A stretch of 64,000 nucleotides of DNA, from positions 62,001 to 126,000 of the forward strand of contig SVKX01000002.1 in assembly GCA_015068225.1 (NCBI GenBank), given 5' to 3'. Below are positions 39,575 to 47,844 of the stretch, in pieces; position 1 is the stretch's first letter; every line of letters begins with the position of its first letter. Source of the stretch: Oscillospiraceae bacterium. GTDB taxonomy: Bacteria; Bacillota; Clostridia; Oscillospirales; Oscillospiraceae. The position numbers were made by a program, and so were the translations under genes. Under the pieces are notes generated by a model, which saw nothing but the letters and a program-made list of their open reading frames with translations, searched no databases and was not told where the DNA came from.

Positions 39575-39704
39575 GGCTCTACCTGTGAAAAAAGGGCTGT
39601 ATCTGTGCGCCTTTTTTCAGCCCCGGGCGGTGATTGTAGTAACCGCTTCCTAAATTTTTCTAGCCGGGGTGATACAGGGAGGCAATTTTTAAGGAGGTGC
39701 CGTT

Positions 39705-39854
39705 ATGCGCGTTAAAGTCACTTTGAGATGTTCTGAGTGCAAGCAGAGAAACTACAACACCATGAAAAACAAGAAGAATGACCCCGATCGTCTCGAGATG
39801 AAGAAGTACTGCAGATTCTGCAGAAAACACACCACTCACAACGAGACCAAGTAA
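39705..39854 (+). CDS. rpmG: 50S ribosomal protein L33
   Basis: [49 protein letters not shown] (49 aa; below ORF-track cutoff); SD aaggagg. Confidence 0.97.
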   Translation: MRVKVTLRCSECKQRNYNTMKNKKNDPDRLEMKKYCRFCRKHTTHNETK

Positions 39855-39867
39855 GGAGGCCCCGAAC

Positions 39868-40098
39868 ATGGCAGAAGTCAAAAAGGTTAACTGGTTCGCT
39901 AGAACCTGGGGCAAGATCTGCAAATACTTCCGCGAGCTGAAGAGCGAGCTGAAGAAGGTCGTGTGGTCTACCCCGCAGCAGGTGCTGAAAAATGCTCTGA
40001 TCGTCGTGGCCTGTGTTCTGGTCGTCGGCGTATTTATCTGGCTGTTCGACTTCGTTGCTCAGACCTTGATCACTACACTGATCAACCTGTTCAATTAA
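39868..40098 (+). CDS. secE: Preprotein translocase subunit SecE
   Basis: YFRELKSELKKVVWSTPQQVLKN and TM; between rpmG and nusG. Confidence 0.97.
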   Translation: MAEVKKVNWFARTWGKICKYFRELKSELKKVVWSTPQQVLKNALIVVACVLVVGVFIWLFDFVAQTLITTLINLFN

Positions 40099-40109
40099 GG
40101 TAACGAGCT

Positions 40110-40640
40110 ATGGCAGAGGCTGCAAAATGGTATGTCGTCCATACCTACTCCGGTTATGAAAACACAGTAAAGGCGACCATCGAAAAAACGGTTGAAAGCC
40201 GTCAGCTGCACGAGCAGATCCTGGCTGTTTCCATTCCTTTGGAAACTGTTACTGAGATCACTGAGTCCGGTGTCAGCAAGACCTACGACCGTAAAGTCTT
40301 CCCCGGCTATGTGCTGGTCAAGATGGTCTACAGCGATGACACATGGCATGTCATCCGCAACATCCGCGGTGTTACCGGCTTTGTCGGCACATCCAGCAAC
40401 GACCCCACTCCTCTGACGGAGGAAGAAGTTTACGCAATGGGCGTTGAAAAGAAGGAAATCATCGTTAACTATGCTGTTGGCGATACTGTCCGGATTCTCG
40501 ACGGTCCTTTGAGCTCCTTCACTGGCACAGTGGATTCCATTGAGGTCGAAAACAACTCGGTCACTGTGATCGTATCCATGTTTGGCCGTGAGACCCCCGT
40601 CGAGTTTGAGCTCGATCAGGTAGAGGTCATTTCCCAGTAA
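40110..40640 (+). CDS. nusG: Transcription termination/antitermination protein NusG
   Basis: WYVVHTYSGYENTVKATIEK; FPGYVLVKMVYSDDTWHVIRN. Confidence 0.97.
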   Translation: MAEAAKWYVVHTYSGYENTVKATIEKTVESRQLHEQILAVSIPLETVTEITESGVSKTYDRKVFPGYVLVKMVYSDDTWHVIRNIRGVTGFVGTSSNDPTPLTEEEVYAMGVEKKEIIVNYAVGDTVRILDGPLSSFTGTVDSIEVENNSVTVIVSMFGRETPVEFELDQVEVISQ

Positions 40641-40645
40641 ACGCA

Positions 40646-40724
40646 TCGTGCCGGATATTCCGGCCGGAACGGTGGGAGGGGTTTTTACCCCGCAAGAAAT
40701 GCGCAAAGCGCATATTACCACATT
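40646..40724 (+). promoter_or_regulatory. Structured intergenic element upstream of rplK
   Basis: Hairpins plus GTGGGAGG (40672-40679) and CCAC (40718-40721), ATGCGC-AAA-GCGCAT. Confidence 0.5.
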
Positions 40725-40745
40725 TTATTCAGGAGGTGCTTTATA

Positions 40746-41171
40746 ATGGCACAGAAAGTCACCGGTATTATCAAGCTTCAAATCAACGCCGCTAAGGCTA
40801 CCGCTTCTCCCCCTGTCGGCCCTGCTCTGGGTCAGCACGGCGTTAACATCGCCGCTTTCATCAAGGAATTCAACGCCCGCACCAAGGATCAGGAGGGCTA
40901 CAAGATTCCTGTCGTCATCACTGTTTACGCAGACCGCAGCTTCACCTTTATCACCAAGACGCCCCCCACTCCCCTGCTGGTCCTGAAGGCTGCAGGTCTG
41001 GAGAGCGGCTCCGGTGTTCCCAACAAGACTAAGGTTGGCAAGCTCACTGCTGCTCAGGTCACTGAGATCGCAAAGACCAAGCTGCCCGATCTGAACGTTA
41101 ACTCCCTGGAAGCCGCTGAGAGCCAGGTTCGTGGCACTTGCCGCTCCATGGGCATCACTGTTGTTGACTGA
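40746..41171 (+). CDS. rplK: 50S ribosomal protein L11
   Basis: [26 protein letters not shown]. Confidence 0.98.
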   Translation: MAQKVTGIIKLQINAAKATASPPVGPALGQHGVNIAAFIKEFNARTKDQEGYKIPVVITVYADRSFTFITKTPPTPLLVLKAAGLESGSGVPNKTKVGKLTAAQVTEIAKTKLPDLNVNSLEAAESQVRGTCRSMGITVVD

Positions 41172-41179
41172 TATTTGCT

Positions 41180-41235
41180 GACCGGGGTTGATGAACCTCG
41201 GAAATGTGGGAGGATTTTTCCGCATCACCACTATA
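41180..41235 (+). promoter_or_regulatory. Structured intergenic element upstream of rplA
   Basis: CCGGGGTT-GATG-AACCTCGG hairpin, GTGGGAGG (41206-41213) and CCAC (41228-41231). Confidence 0.5.
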
Positions 41236-41250
41236 AGGAGGATAATTACA

Positions 41251-41943
41251 TTGTTTAGAGGTAAAAAGTACAAGGAGAGCGCGAAGCTGATCGACCGCTC
41301 TGTTCAGTATGATCCCACGGAGGCTCTGGACCTGGTGGTCAAGAGCGCTTCCGCCAAGTTCGACGAGACTGTCGAACTGCACATTAAGTTGGGTGTTGAC
41401 TCCCGTCACGCTGACCAGCAGGTCCGCGGCGCAGTTGTTCTGCCCAACGGTACCGGCAAGACCCGCCGGGTTCTGGTTTTCGCTAAGGACGCCAAGGTTG
41501 AGGAAGCTCAGGCAGCCGGCGCTGACTATGTCGGCGGCATGGAGCTGGTTGAGAAGATCACCAAGGAGAACTGGTTCGAGTTCGACGTTGTCGTTGCTTC
41601 TCCCGATATGATGGGCCTGGTTGGCCGTCTGGGTAAGGTTCTGGGCCCCAAGGGCCTGATGCCCTCCCCCAAGGCCGGCACCGTGACTCCCAATGTCGGC
41701 GCTGCCGTCAAGGAGATCAAGGCCGGTAAGGTTGAGTACCGTCTGGACAAGACCAACATCATCCACTGCCCCATCGGCAAGGTTTCTTTCGGCGCTGAGA
41801 AGCTGCTGGAGAACATGGATACTCTGGTCAAGGCTGTTGTCAAGGCTAAGCCCGCAGCTGCCAAGGGTCAGTATATCCGTTCCTGCACCGTGGTTTCCAC
41901 TATGGGCCCCGGCGTAAAGGTCTCCACTGCCAAGTATCTGTAA
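41251..41943 (+). CDS. rplA: 50S ribosomal protein L1 (TTG start)
   Basis: [36 protein letters not shown] with aaggagg SD. Confidence 0.97.
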   Translation: MFRGKKYKESAKLIDRSVQYDPTEALDLVVKSASAKFDETVELHIKLGVDSRHADQQVRGAVVLPNGTGKTRRVLVFAKDAKVEEAQAAGADYVGGMELVEKITKENWFEFDVVVASPDMMGLVGRLGKVLGPKGLMPSPKAGTVTPNVGAAVKEIKAGKVEYRLDKTNIIHCPIGKVSFGAEKLLENMDTLVKAVVKAKPAAAKGQYIRSCTVVSTMGPGVKVSTAKYL

Positions 41944-41958
41944 TCTATAAGATTAAAA

Positions 41959-41984
41959 CTCCCGCAAGCTTTCGCTTGCGGGAG
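41959..41984. terminator. Intrinsic terminator between rplA and the convergent lipoprotein gene
   Basis: CTCCCGCAAGC-TTTC-GCTTGCGGGAG. Confidence 0.85.
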
Positions 41985-41991
41985 AATTTAT

Positions 41992-42816
41992 TTATTTAAC
42001 TTTTACATTGGACAGGATGAGGTAACTATCGCCGTTGGGCTTCAAAGTAATAACGAACATGTCATCACCCATACATTCGTAGGTCAGTGAAACGGTTCCG
42101 TCATCGTTGTGTTTCAAATCAAGGAAGGAGCCCATCTTAGGGTTCGATGTCATTCCGCCCGACAGGAAGCAATAGGAATTAGAGCATTCCAAGTAAAACA
42201 CTCCACTAAACGCGCTGTCCACCAGATCCGCCACAGAAATGCCAAAGAGGGCTTGAAGCTCATCATTGATCTTAGCTACGGGAAGACGGAAGAAGTCGGT
42301 ATATGGTCCATCACCATCGGTCGGGCCGAGAATCTGTTTTTTGAGCTCTTCCCATTCTTCGTCAGTTATTTCGTGCTCTCCCTCAAAGCCGCCGTCATAA
42401 AAGTAATACAAATTCAATTCCTCGGGAGAAGCATATTCAAAGCCGAGAGCATAGGCATAGGGGTTTCGCTCACCCCCCCAGCGAAACAGTTCTTCAAATG
42501 CTTCCAGTTCGGCAGCTATCTGCGGATCAACGGAGGGTGAAGTTGGCGCAGCGGTCTGTGTGGGTGTAGTTGTTTCCGTTGGTGCAGCGGTCTGTGTGGG
42601 TGCAGTCGTTTCCGTAGGTGCAGTGGTTACTGTGGGAGAAGTTGTTACTGTGGGAGAAGTTGTTACTGTGGGAGAGGTGGTTACCGTGGGAGATGTGGTC
42701 ACGGTAGGTACGGTTGTTCCATCCCCGTCGGTTGGATTCGTTGAAGTAGGGTTGCAGGCGGCAAGAAGCAGCCCGAGGGACAAAAGCGCAACGACAAAAT
42801 ATGCAATCTTTTTCAT
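41992..42816 (-). CDS. Lipoprotein with PTVTTS/PTxTTA repeat linker
   Basis: MKKIAYFVVALLSLGLLLAACNPTSTN lipobox; ATG at 42816 with SD; repeat linker then about 180-aa domain. Confidence 0.8.
   Translation of the reverse strand: MKKIAYFVVALLSLGLLLAACNPTSTNPTDGDGTTVPTVTTSPTVTTSPTVTTSPTVTTSPTVTTAPTETTAPTQTAAPTETTTPTQTAAPTSPSVDPQIAAELEAFEELFRWGGERNPYAYALGFEYASPEELNLYYFYDGGFEGEHEITDEEWEELKKQILGPTDGDGPYTDFFRLPVAKINDELQALFGISVADLVDSAFSGVFYLECSNSYCFLSGGMTSNPKMGSFLDLKHNDDGTVSLTYECMGDDMFVITLKPNGDSYLILSNVKVK
42545..42710 (-). repeat. In-frame tandem repeats (18-bp and 36-bp units)
   Basis: gttactgtgggagaagtt-type 18-bp units and ggtgcagcggtctgtgtgggtgcagtcgtttccgta-type 36-bp units. Confidence 0.85.
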
Positions 42817-42865
42817 AATGACTCTCCTTTCCAGTTTTATCAGTAACAGCCAGCAAGCTGACAAA

Positions 42866-42909
42866 TAAAAACGCATAGGCTGATTCGAACTTACGATACA
42901 GCCTATGCG
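42866..42909 (-). terminator. Intrinsic terminator/attenuator upstream of the lipoprotein gene
   Basis: Minus strand CGCATAGGCTG-16 nt loop-CAGCCTATGCG followed by TTTTTATTT; stem contains the uORF stop. Confidence 0.75.
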
Positions 42910-42989
42910 CGGAATATATCACCTTTCTTGAAAGGAAAAGAGCAGAAAGGCGGACTCCACAGGCTGCGGCAAAGCGTATTGTGAGCCAT
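42903..42989 (-). CDS. Putative 28-codon upstream ORF / leader peptide
   Basis: AGGGGAG SD then ATG: MAHNTLCRSLWSPPFCSFPFKKGDIFRA*; own promoter upstream. Confidence 0.45.
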   Translation of the reverse strand: MAHNTLCRSLWSPPFCSFPFKKGDIFRA

Positions 42990-43026
42990 GGTGGATCTCC
43001 CCTTCCCTGTTTTTATTTCCATCTTC

Positions 43027-43055
43027 AGTATATATTACTTAAATCATCATGTCAA
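43027..43055 (-). promoter_or_regulatory. Sigma-A-type promoter reading toward the uORF and lipoprotein gene
   Basis: Minus strand TTGACA - 17 nt - TATACT. Confidence 0.75.
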
Positions 43056-43146
43056 TAAACAAATTATTACAATATGGATATAAAATATTACATTTGAAAT
43101 ATTCGTAAATAACGTTTACTTTTTCGGGATTTTTCTTAAAATAATG

Positions 43147-43311
43147 CTTGACAATTACATATATCTATGGTATTATTCTCCTGTTGCCAAAGACAGCAGG
43201 TGCCGCAAGGCGTAAGTCCTGCCGAGGTGCGTCTAACATTTCTTTGATTGTTTGCGTGTCTTTCTGTCTTCTGGCAGGAAGACACTTTTTTATTTTCGGA
43301 GGTGAAATCAA
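43147..43311 (+). promoter_or_regulatory. rplJL promoter and L10-type leader with attenuator
   Basis: TTGACA-17 nt-TATTAT; caggtgccgcaaggcgtaagtcctgccgaggtgc leader; GTGTCTTTCTG...CAGGAAGACAC-TTTTTT attenuator hairpin. Confidence 0.85.
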
Positions 43312-43839
43312 ATGCCCAACGCAAAGGTTCTTGAGAGCAAGAAGGCAGTTGTCGAAGCCCTGTCCGGCAAGATCAAGGAAGCTACTTCCGTGGTTTTCGT
43401 CGACTACAAGGGTATTACTGTCGCTCAGGATACCGAGCTGCGTAAGCAGTTCCGTGAAGCAGGTGTTGAGTACACTGTCGTCAAGAACACTCTGACCAAT
43501 TTCGCAACCAAGAATGTTGGTTACGACTTCTCTGAAGTTCTGAACGGTACCACCGCCATGGCTTCCACCACCGGCGACCCCATCGCCCCTGCTCGCATTG
43601 TCTGCGAGTTCGCCAAGAAGAACAAGCTGAAGACCCTGTCCATTAAGGGTGGCGTTGTTGAAGGCTCCGTGCTGTCTGCTGATGAGCTGAACGGCTTCGG
43701 TGAGCTGCCCAGCAAGAATGCTCTGGTCGCTTCTGTCCTTGGTACCTTCCTGGCACCTATTTCCAGCCTGGCCTTCGTTCTGGATCAGATCCGGATGCAG
43801 AAGGACGGCTCCGCTCCTGCTGCAGAAGCAGAAGCCTAA
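43312..43839 (+). CDS. rplJ: 50S ribosomal protein L10
   Basis: EATSVVFVDYKGITVAQDTELRKQFREAGVEYTVVKNTL. Confidence 0.98.
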   Translation: MPNAKVLESKKAVVEALSGKIKEATSVVFVDYKGITVAQDTELRKQFREAGVEYTVVKNTLTNFATKNVGYDFSEVLNGTTAMASTTGDPIAPARIVCEFAKKNKLKTLSIKGGVVEGSVLSADELNGFGELPSKNALVASVLGTFLAPISSLAFVLDQIRMQKDGSAPAAEAEA

Positions 43840-43894
43840 TCGCATAACCCTACAAACCATCAACTAACACACATATTTTAGGAGGATTATTAAA

Positions 43895-44272
43895 ATGGCT
43901 AGTGAAAAGATCACTGCTCTGGTTGAGCAGGTTAAGGAACTGACCGTCCTGGAGCTGTCCGAACTGGTCCACACTCTGGAAGAGGTTTTCGGTGTTTCTG
44001 CCGCTGCTGCTGCTGTTGCTGCTCCCGCTGCCGGCGCTGCTGCTGCTGAGGTCGAGGAGAAGACCGAGTTCGACGTTATCCTGAAGTCCGCTGGCGCTTC
44101 CAAGCTGAACGTCATCAAGGTTGTCCGCGCTGCTACCGGCCTGGGCCTGAAGGAAGCTAAGGACATCGTTGACAACGCTCCCAAGACCCTGAAGGAAGCT
44201 ATCAGCAAGGAAGATGCTGAGAAGCTGGTCGCCGAGCTGAAGGAAGCTGGCGCTGAGGCTGAGCTGAAGTAA
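43895..44272 (+). CDS. rplL: 50S ribosomal protein L7/L12
   Basis: [40 protein letters not shown]. Confidence 0.99.
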   Translation: MASEKITALVEQVKELTVLELSELVHTLEEVFGVSAAAAAVAAPAAGAAAAEVEEKTEFDVILKSAGASKLNVIKVVRAATGLGLKEAKDIVDNAPKTLKEAISKEDAEKLVAELKEAGAEAELK

Positions 44273-44292
44273 TTTCGCTTTTCCAAAACTTT

Positions 44293-44320
44293 AACAGCCG
44301 CCAGTAAATGGCGGCTGTTT
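44293..44320 (+). terminator. Hairpin terminator after rplL
   Basis: AACAGCCGCCA-GTAAA-TGGCGGCTGTT. Confidence 0.7.
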
Positions 44321-44342
44321 CCCTATCATAAGGAGGTACGAA

Positions 44343-45158
44343 ATGGAAGCTATCTTGAATATGCTGCAGTCCCTTGTTCCAGAAAATTTCGATATGCCTA
44401 CCTTTTTAAAGGCAGCTGCCATTCTATGCATCGGATCTCTGGTGCTTGGTTTCTTGGGCAGAACTGTTTTCGGCAAGAAATCTGTCTTGAATCAAAGCGT
44501 TTCCTCTGCCATTGGCATTCTGTTTATTTACGCTACAACCATCGTAATCTACAGCTATGGAATCGATCTGAACTTTCTTGTGTCTCCCCTGCCCTTTGTC
44601 TCCCTGTCCGAGGAATACTTGCGTATCTTTTCCTTCGCAGGAGCTGACTATGTTGCCATATGCGGTCAGCTTCTGGATATGGTAATTCTGGCATTTCTTG
44701 TCAACCTTGTTAACGGCTGGCTGCCCACAGGCAAAAAACTTTTGGGCTGGATGTTCTTCCGCTGTGTGTCCGTAGTCGGTGCTATGCTGTTCTATGCCGT
44801 TGTCAATCACCTCTTGGCCGCATTCCTGCCGGAAGGACTGTTGACATGGGCCCCTGTGATATTGTTGGGACTTCTTGTTCTTATGCTTCTGACAGGTGCC
44901 TTGAAGATCCTGGTCGGTGCTGTTCTGTCCACTGTCAATCCTGTTGTAGGTCTGCTGTATACATTCTTTTTCTCCACTGTGGTTGGCAAGCAGCTTTCCA
45001 AGGCTGTGCTTACCACACTGCTGATCTCCGGAATGGTTATTGGACTTAACTATATTGGCTGCAGCATGATCTATATAGGCGCGGCCGCTCTGGCGGCATA
45101 TCTGCCCCTGCTGATCATTCTGCTGGTTCTTTGGTATGTGATCGGTCGAATTCTGTGA
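44343..45158 (+). CDS. Polytopic membrane protein, function unknown
   Basis: Many hydrophobic segments; SD aaggagg. Confidence 0.75.
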   Translation: MEAILNMLQSLVPENFDMPTFLKAAAILCIGSLVLGFLGRTVFGKKSVLNQSVSSAIGILFIYATTIVIYSYGIDLNFLVSPLPFVSLSEEYLRIFSFAGADYVAICGQLLDMVILAFLVNLVNGWLPTGKKLLGWMFFRCVSVVGAMLFYAVVNHLLAAFLPEGLLTWAPVILLGLLVLMLLTGALKILVGAVLSTVNPVVGLLYTFFFSTVVGKQLSKAVLTTLLISGMVIGLNYIGCSMIYIGAAALAAYLPLLIILLVLWYVIGRIL

Positions 45159-45163
45159 TATGT

Positions 45164-45200
45164 AACACCCATTTGCAAGTAAGCAAATGGGTGTTTTATT
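45164..45200 (+). terminator. Intrinsic terminator
   Basis: AACACCCATTTGC-AAGTAA-GCAAATGGGTGTT then TTATTTTTT. Confidence 0.85.
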
Positions 45201-45240
45201 TTTTCCAAGATTATGTTATGATTAATGGGAGGTGATCCTA

Positions 45241-46431
45241 ATGAAGAGAATTCTGGCAGCGCTCCTTTTGCCATTGATACTATGCGGATGCACGCCGCAG
45301 TTATCCGATCCCACAACTTCTGCTACATCCACGCAGATGACTACACAGCCCTCTGTCACCTCTACAATCACAGCGCCAACAGTTCAAACTACGATTTCCA
45401 GTATTCCCCCAGAAACAACCGTCCCGTCTGATCCACTGGTGCTCCTGCTTGAGAGTTTAACAACAGAAGAAAAGGTCGGACAGCTGTTCCTCGCCCGCTG
45501 TCCAGATAGCAATGCAGTAGCTGATATTGGGCAGTATCATTTGGGCGGATACATTCTGTTCGCCCGTGACTTTGAAAACGAAACCCCCGAGTCTGTTCAA
45601 GCTACCCTGCAAAACTATCAGAACGCTTCCTCTATCCCCATGCTTATTGCAGTAGATGAGGAGGGCGGCATTGTAAACCGAGTCAGTAAATTCCCTGCAT
45701 TTCGGGAATCCCCATTCCCCTCTTCACAGTATTTATTCAATCAGGGTGGACTTGATAAAATCGGGGAAAACGAGGCTGAGAAATGTGCTTTACTAGGCTC
45801 TCTCGGGATCAATGTTAATGTCGGCCCTGTTTGCGATGTGACAACTGATTCCTCTGCCTTTATGTACCGTCGATCTCTGGGGCAGGATGCGAATACAACT
45901 GCACAATTTGTCAGGACCGTGGTAGAAATTATGCAGGAGAACAAGATCGGTGGAATCCTGAAGCATTTTCCCGGCTACGGTAATAATGCAGACACCCACA
46001 CCGGTATCGCCATCGACGACAGACCCCTTGAGCAGTTGGAAAGTGTGGATCTTGTTCCCTTCGCCGCCGGAATTGAGGCCGGATGTGATGCAATCATGAT
46101 CAGCCACACCTTTGTCAACGCATTAGATGCAGAGGCACCTGCTTCCCTTTCCCACAAAGTTCATGATTATCTGCGTGATACCATGGGATTTGAAGGCGTG
46201 ATCGTAACAGATGATCTGGTCATGCAGGCCATTACAGATGTTTATGGTATCGGCGAGTCCGCTGTTCTGGCTGTGCAATGCGGAAACGACCTGCTGTGTG
46301 TGACGGATTATAAGCAGCAATACACCGCGGTACTGGAAGCAGTCAATGACGGCCGAATTACGCAAGAAACTCTCAATACCGCAGTTCTGCGGATCTTACG
46401 CTGGAAGGCTGATCTTGGCTTAATCGGATAA
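45241..46431 (+). CDS. Glycoside hydrolase family 3 lipoprotein (NagZ-like beta-N-acetylhexosaminidase)
   Basis: LILCGC lipobox; KHFPGYGNNADTHTG; VIVTDDLVMQAI. Confidence 0.92.
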   Translation: MKRILAALLLPLILCGCTPQLSDPTTSATSTQMTTQPSVTSTITAPTVQTTISSIPPETTVPSDPLVLLLESLTTEEKVGQLFLARCPDSNAVADIGQYHLGGYILFARDFENETPESVQATLQNYQNASSIPMLIAVDEEGGIVNRVSKFPAFRESPFPSSQYLFNQGGLDKIGENEAEKCALLGSLGINVNVGPVCDVTTDSSAFMYRRSLGQDANTTAQFVRTVVEIMQENKIGGILKHFPGYGNNADTHTGIAIDDRPLEQLESVDLVPFAAGIEAGCDAIMISHTFVNALDAEAPASLSHKVHDYLRDTMGFEGVIVTDDLVMQAITDVYGIGESAVLAVQCGNDLLCVTDYKQQYTAVLEAVNDGRITQETLNTAVLRILRWKADLGLIG

Positions 46432-46434
46432 AGA

Positions 46435-46466
46435 ACACCCACAGGAAAAAACCTGTGGGTGTATTA
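46435..46466. terminator. Bidirectional terminator
   Basis: ACACCCACAGG-AAAAAA-CCTGTGGGTGT. Confidence 0.8.
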
Positions 46467-46469
46467 TTC

Positions 46470-47294
46470 TTATGCCTTTTCAACGGCGGTGATCACATCC
46501 GCCATGACATCTGTGCTGACAGTTTCCATCAAGCCGTTGTCGTAAGCCTGCGCAACATAGGGATCGATGGGCAGCCGTGCCAAAACGGGAAGGTCAAACT
46601 CTTTGGCAACCTCATCCAGATGGCTTTTGCCAAACACTTCGATCTTCTTTCCGCAATCCGGGCACTGAAGGAAGCTATAATTCTCCACGAAGCCCAAAAC
46701 GGGAATGTGCATCATATTTGCCATCTTTACGGCCTTGCTGACGATCATGCTCACAAGATCCTGGGGGCTGGTAACGATCACGATGCCGTCTACCGGCAGG
46801 CTTTGAAACACAGTCAGCGGCACATCGCCGGTTCCGGGAGGCATATCCACAAACAAGTAGTCTACATCTTCCCATATTACATCGGTCCAGAACTGCTTCA
46901 CCGCACCGGCGATTACCGGTCCGCGCCAAACCACAGGATCGGCGGGATTATCCAGCAGTAGGTTGATGGACATAATCTGAATACCACCGCGGCTCAGCGC
47001 CGGATACAAGCCATCTTCGTTAGCTCCCTGACACTCAGTAACGCCAAAAGCTGTCGGTGTAGAAGGGCCGGTAATATCCGCATCCAGAACGCCCACGCGC
47101 TTGCCCTTGCGGGCCATAGCCACAGCGAGCATGGAAGTAACTGTAGATTTACCAACACCGCCCTTGCCGGAGACAACGGCAATCACTTTTTTAACGCTTG
47201 CCTTCGGATTCAAAGCCGCCAGCAGACTCTCCTTCTTGCGGTCACCGCAATCTGCACTGCTGCAGCTGGAACAATTTCCGTTACATGAACTCAT
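46470..47294 (-). CDS. Mrp/NBP35 family Fe-S carrier P-loop ATPase
   Basis: VVSGKGGVGKSTVTSMLAVAMARKG; DMPPGTGDVPLTVFQ; N-terminal CNGNCSSCSSADC. Confidence 0.95.
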   Translation of the reverse strand: MSSCNGNCSSCSSADCGDRKKESLLAALNPKASVKKVIAVVSGKGGVGKSTVTSMLAVAMARKGKRVGVLDADITGPSTPTAFGVTECQGANEDGLYPALSRGGIQIMSINLLLDNPADPVVWRGPVIAGAVKQFWTDVIWEDVDYLFVDMPPGTGDVPLTVFQSLPVDGIVIVTSPQDLVSMIVSKAVKMANMMHIPVLGFVENYSFLQCPDCGKKIEVFGKSHLDEVAKEFDLPVLARLPIDPYVAQAYDNGLMETVSTDVMADVITAVEKA

Positions 47295-47351
47295 AAAAAA
47301 CGCTCCTCATCGAATGATTATTGAATATTATAGGACTATCAAACAAAACTG

Positions 47352-47843
47352 TCAACCTTCAAATTCCAACATAGGGACAAATGTGGTGCCAGTTCCTTCT
47401 GTAATGCCGGCATAGAGAGTGTCATCAAACCGCCCTGCACTACAATAATGAAGGATCATATGCTTGGCAGAGACCGGCATATTTAGCTCTGCTATCTGAT
47501 CATAGGGTATCCATTGCAAAACACCTTCACTGCTTGTCAGCTGCCGGTCTTCTTTTAATCGGGCGAAAAAATAATAGTTCTGCCGGATCTCCCCGTCCTT
47601 TAATCGATGGGTAATGTAGCGAAGACGAAGTCCTGTCAGATCTGTTTCTTCCAGCCCAAGCTCCTCCTGCATTTCACGAAGGACACATCTTCTGGCATCA
47701 TTGAGCTCGTCTGCTTCAAAATGGCCACCGGCGGTTCCAATATATTTGTTATTTGCCACACGGGAGCCGATCCGGTACAAGCATAGTATCCCCTTTTCGT
47801 TCGTCAGATACAAGGAGGTCATATTCCGTAATTTACCATCCAT
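47352..47843 (-). CDS. NUDIX hydrolase
   Basis: GGHFEADELNDARRCVLREMQEELG Nudix box. Confidence 0.9.
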   Translation of the reverse strand: MDGKLRNMTSLYLTNEKGILCLYRIGSRVANNKYIGTAGGHFEADELNDARRCVLREMQEELGLEETDLTGLRLRYITHRLKDGEIRQNYYFFARLKEDRQLTSSEGVLQWIPYDQIAELNMPVSAKHMILHYCSAGRFDDTLYAGITEGTGTTFVPMLEFEG

Positions 47844-47844
47844 A

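Noticed and set aside
42545-42710. Tandem repeats considered as a CRISPR array
   Set aside because: Units are contiguous, in-frame and coding (PTVTTS), with no unique spacers and no cas genes nearby.
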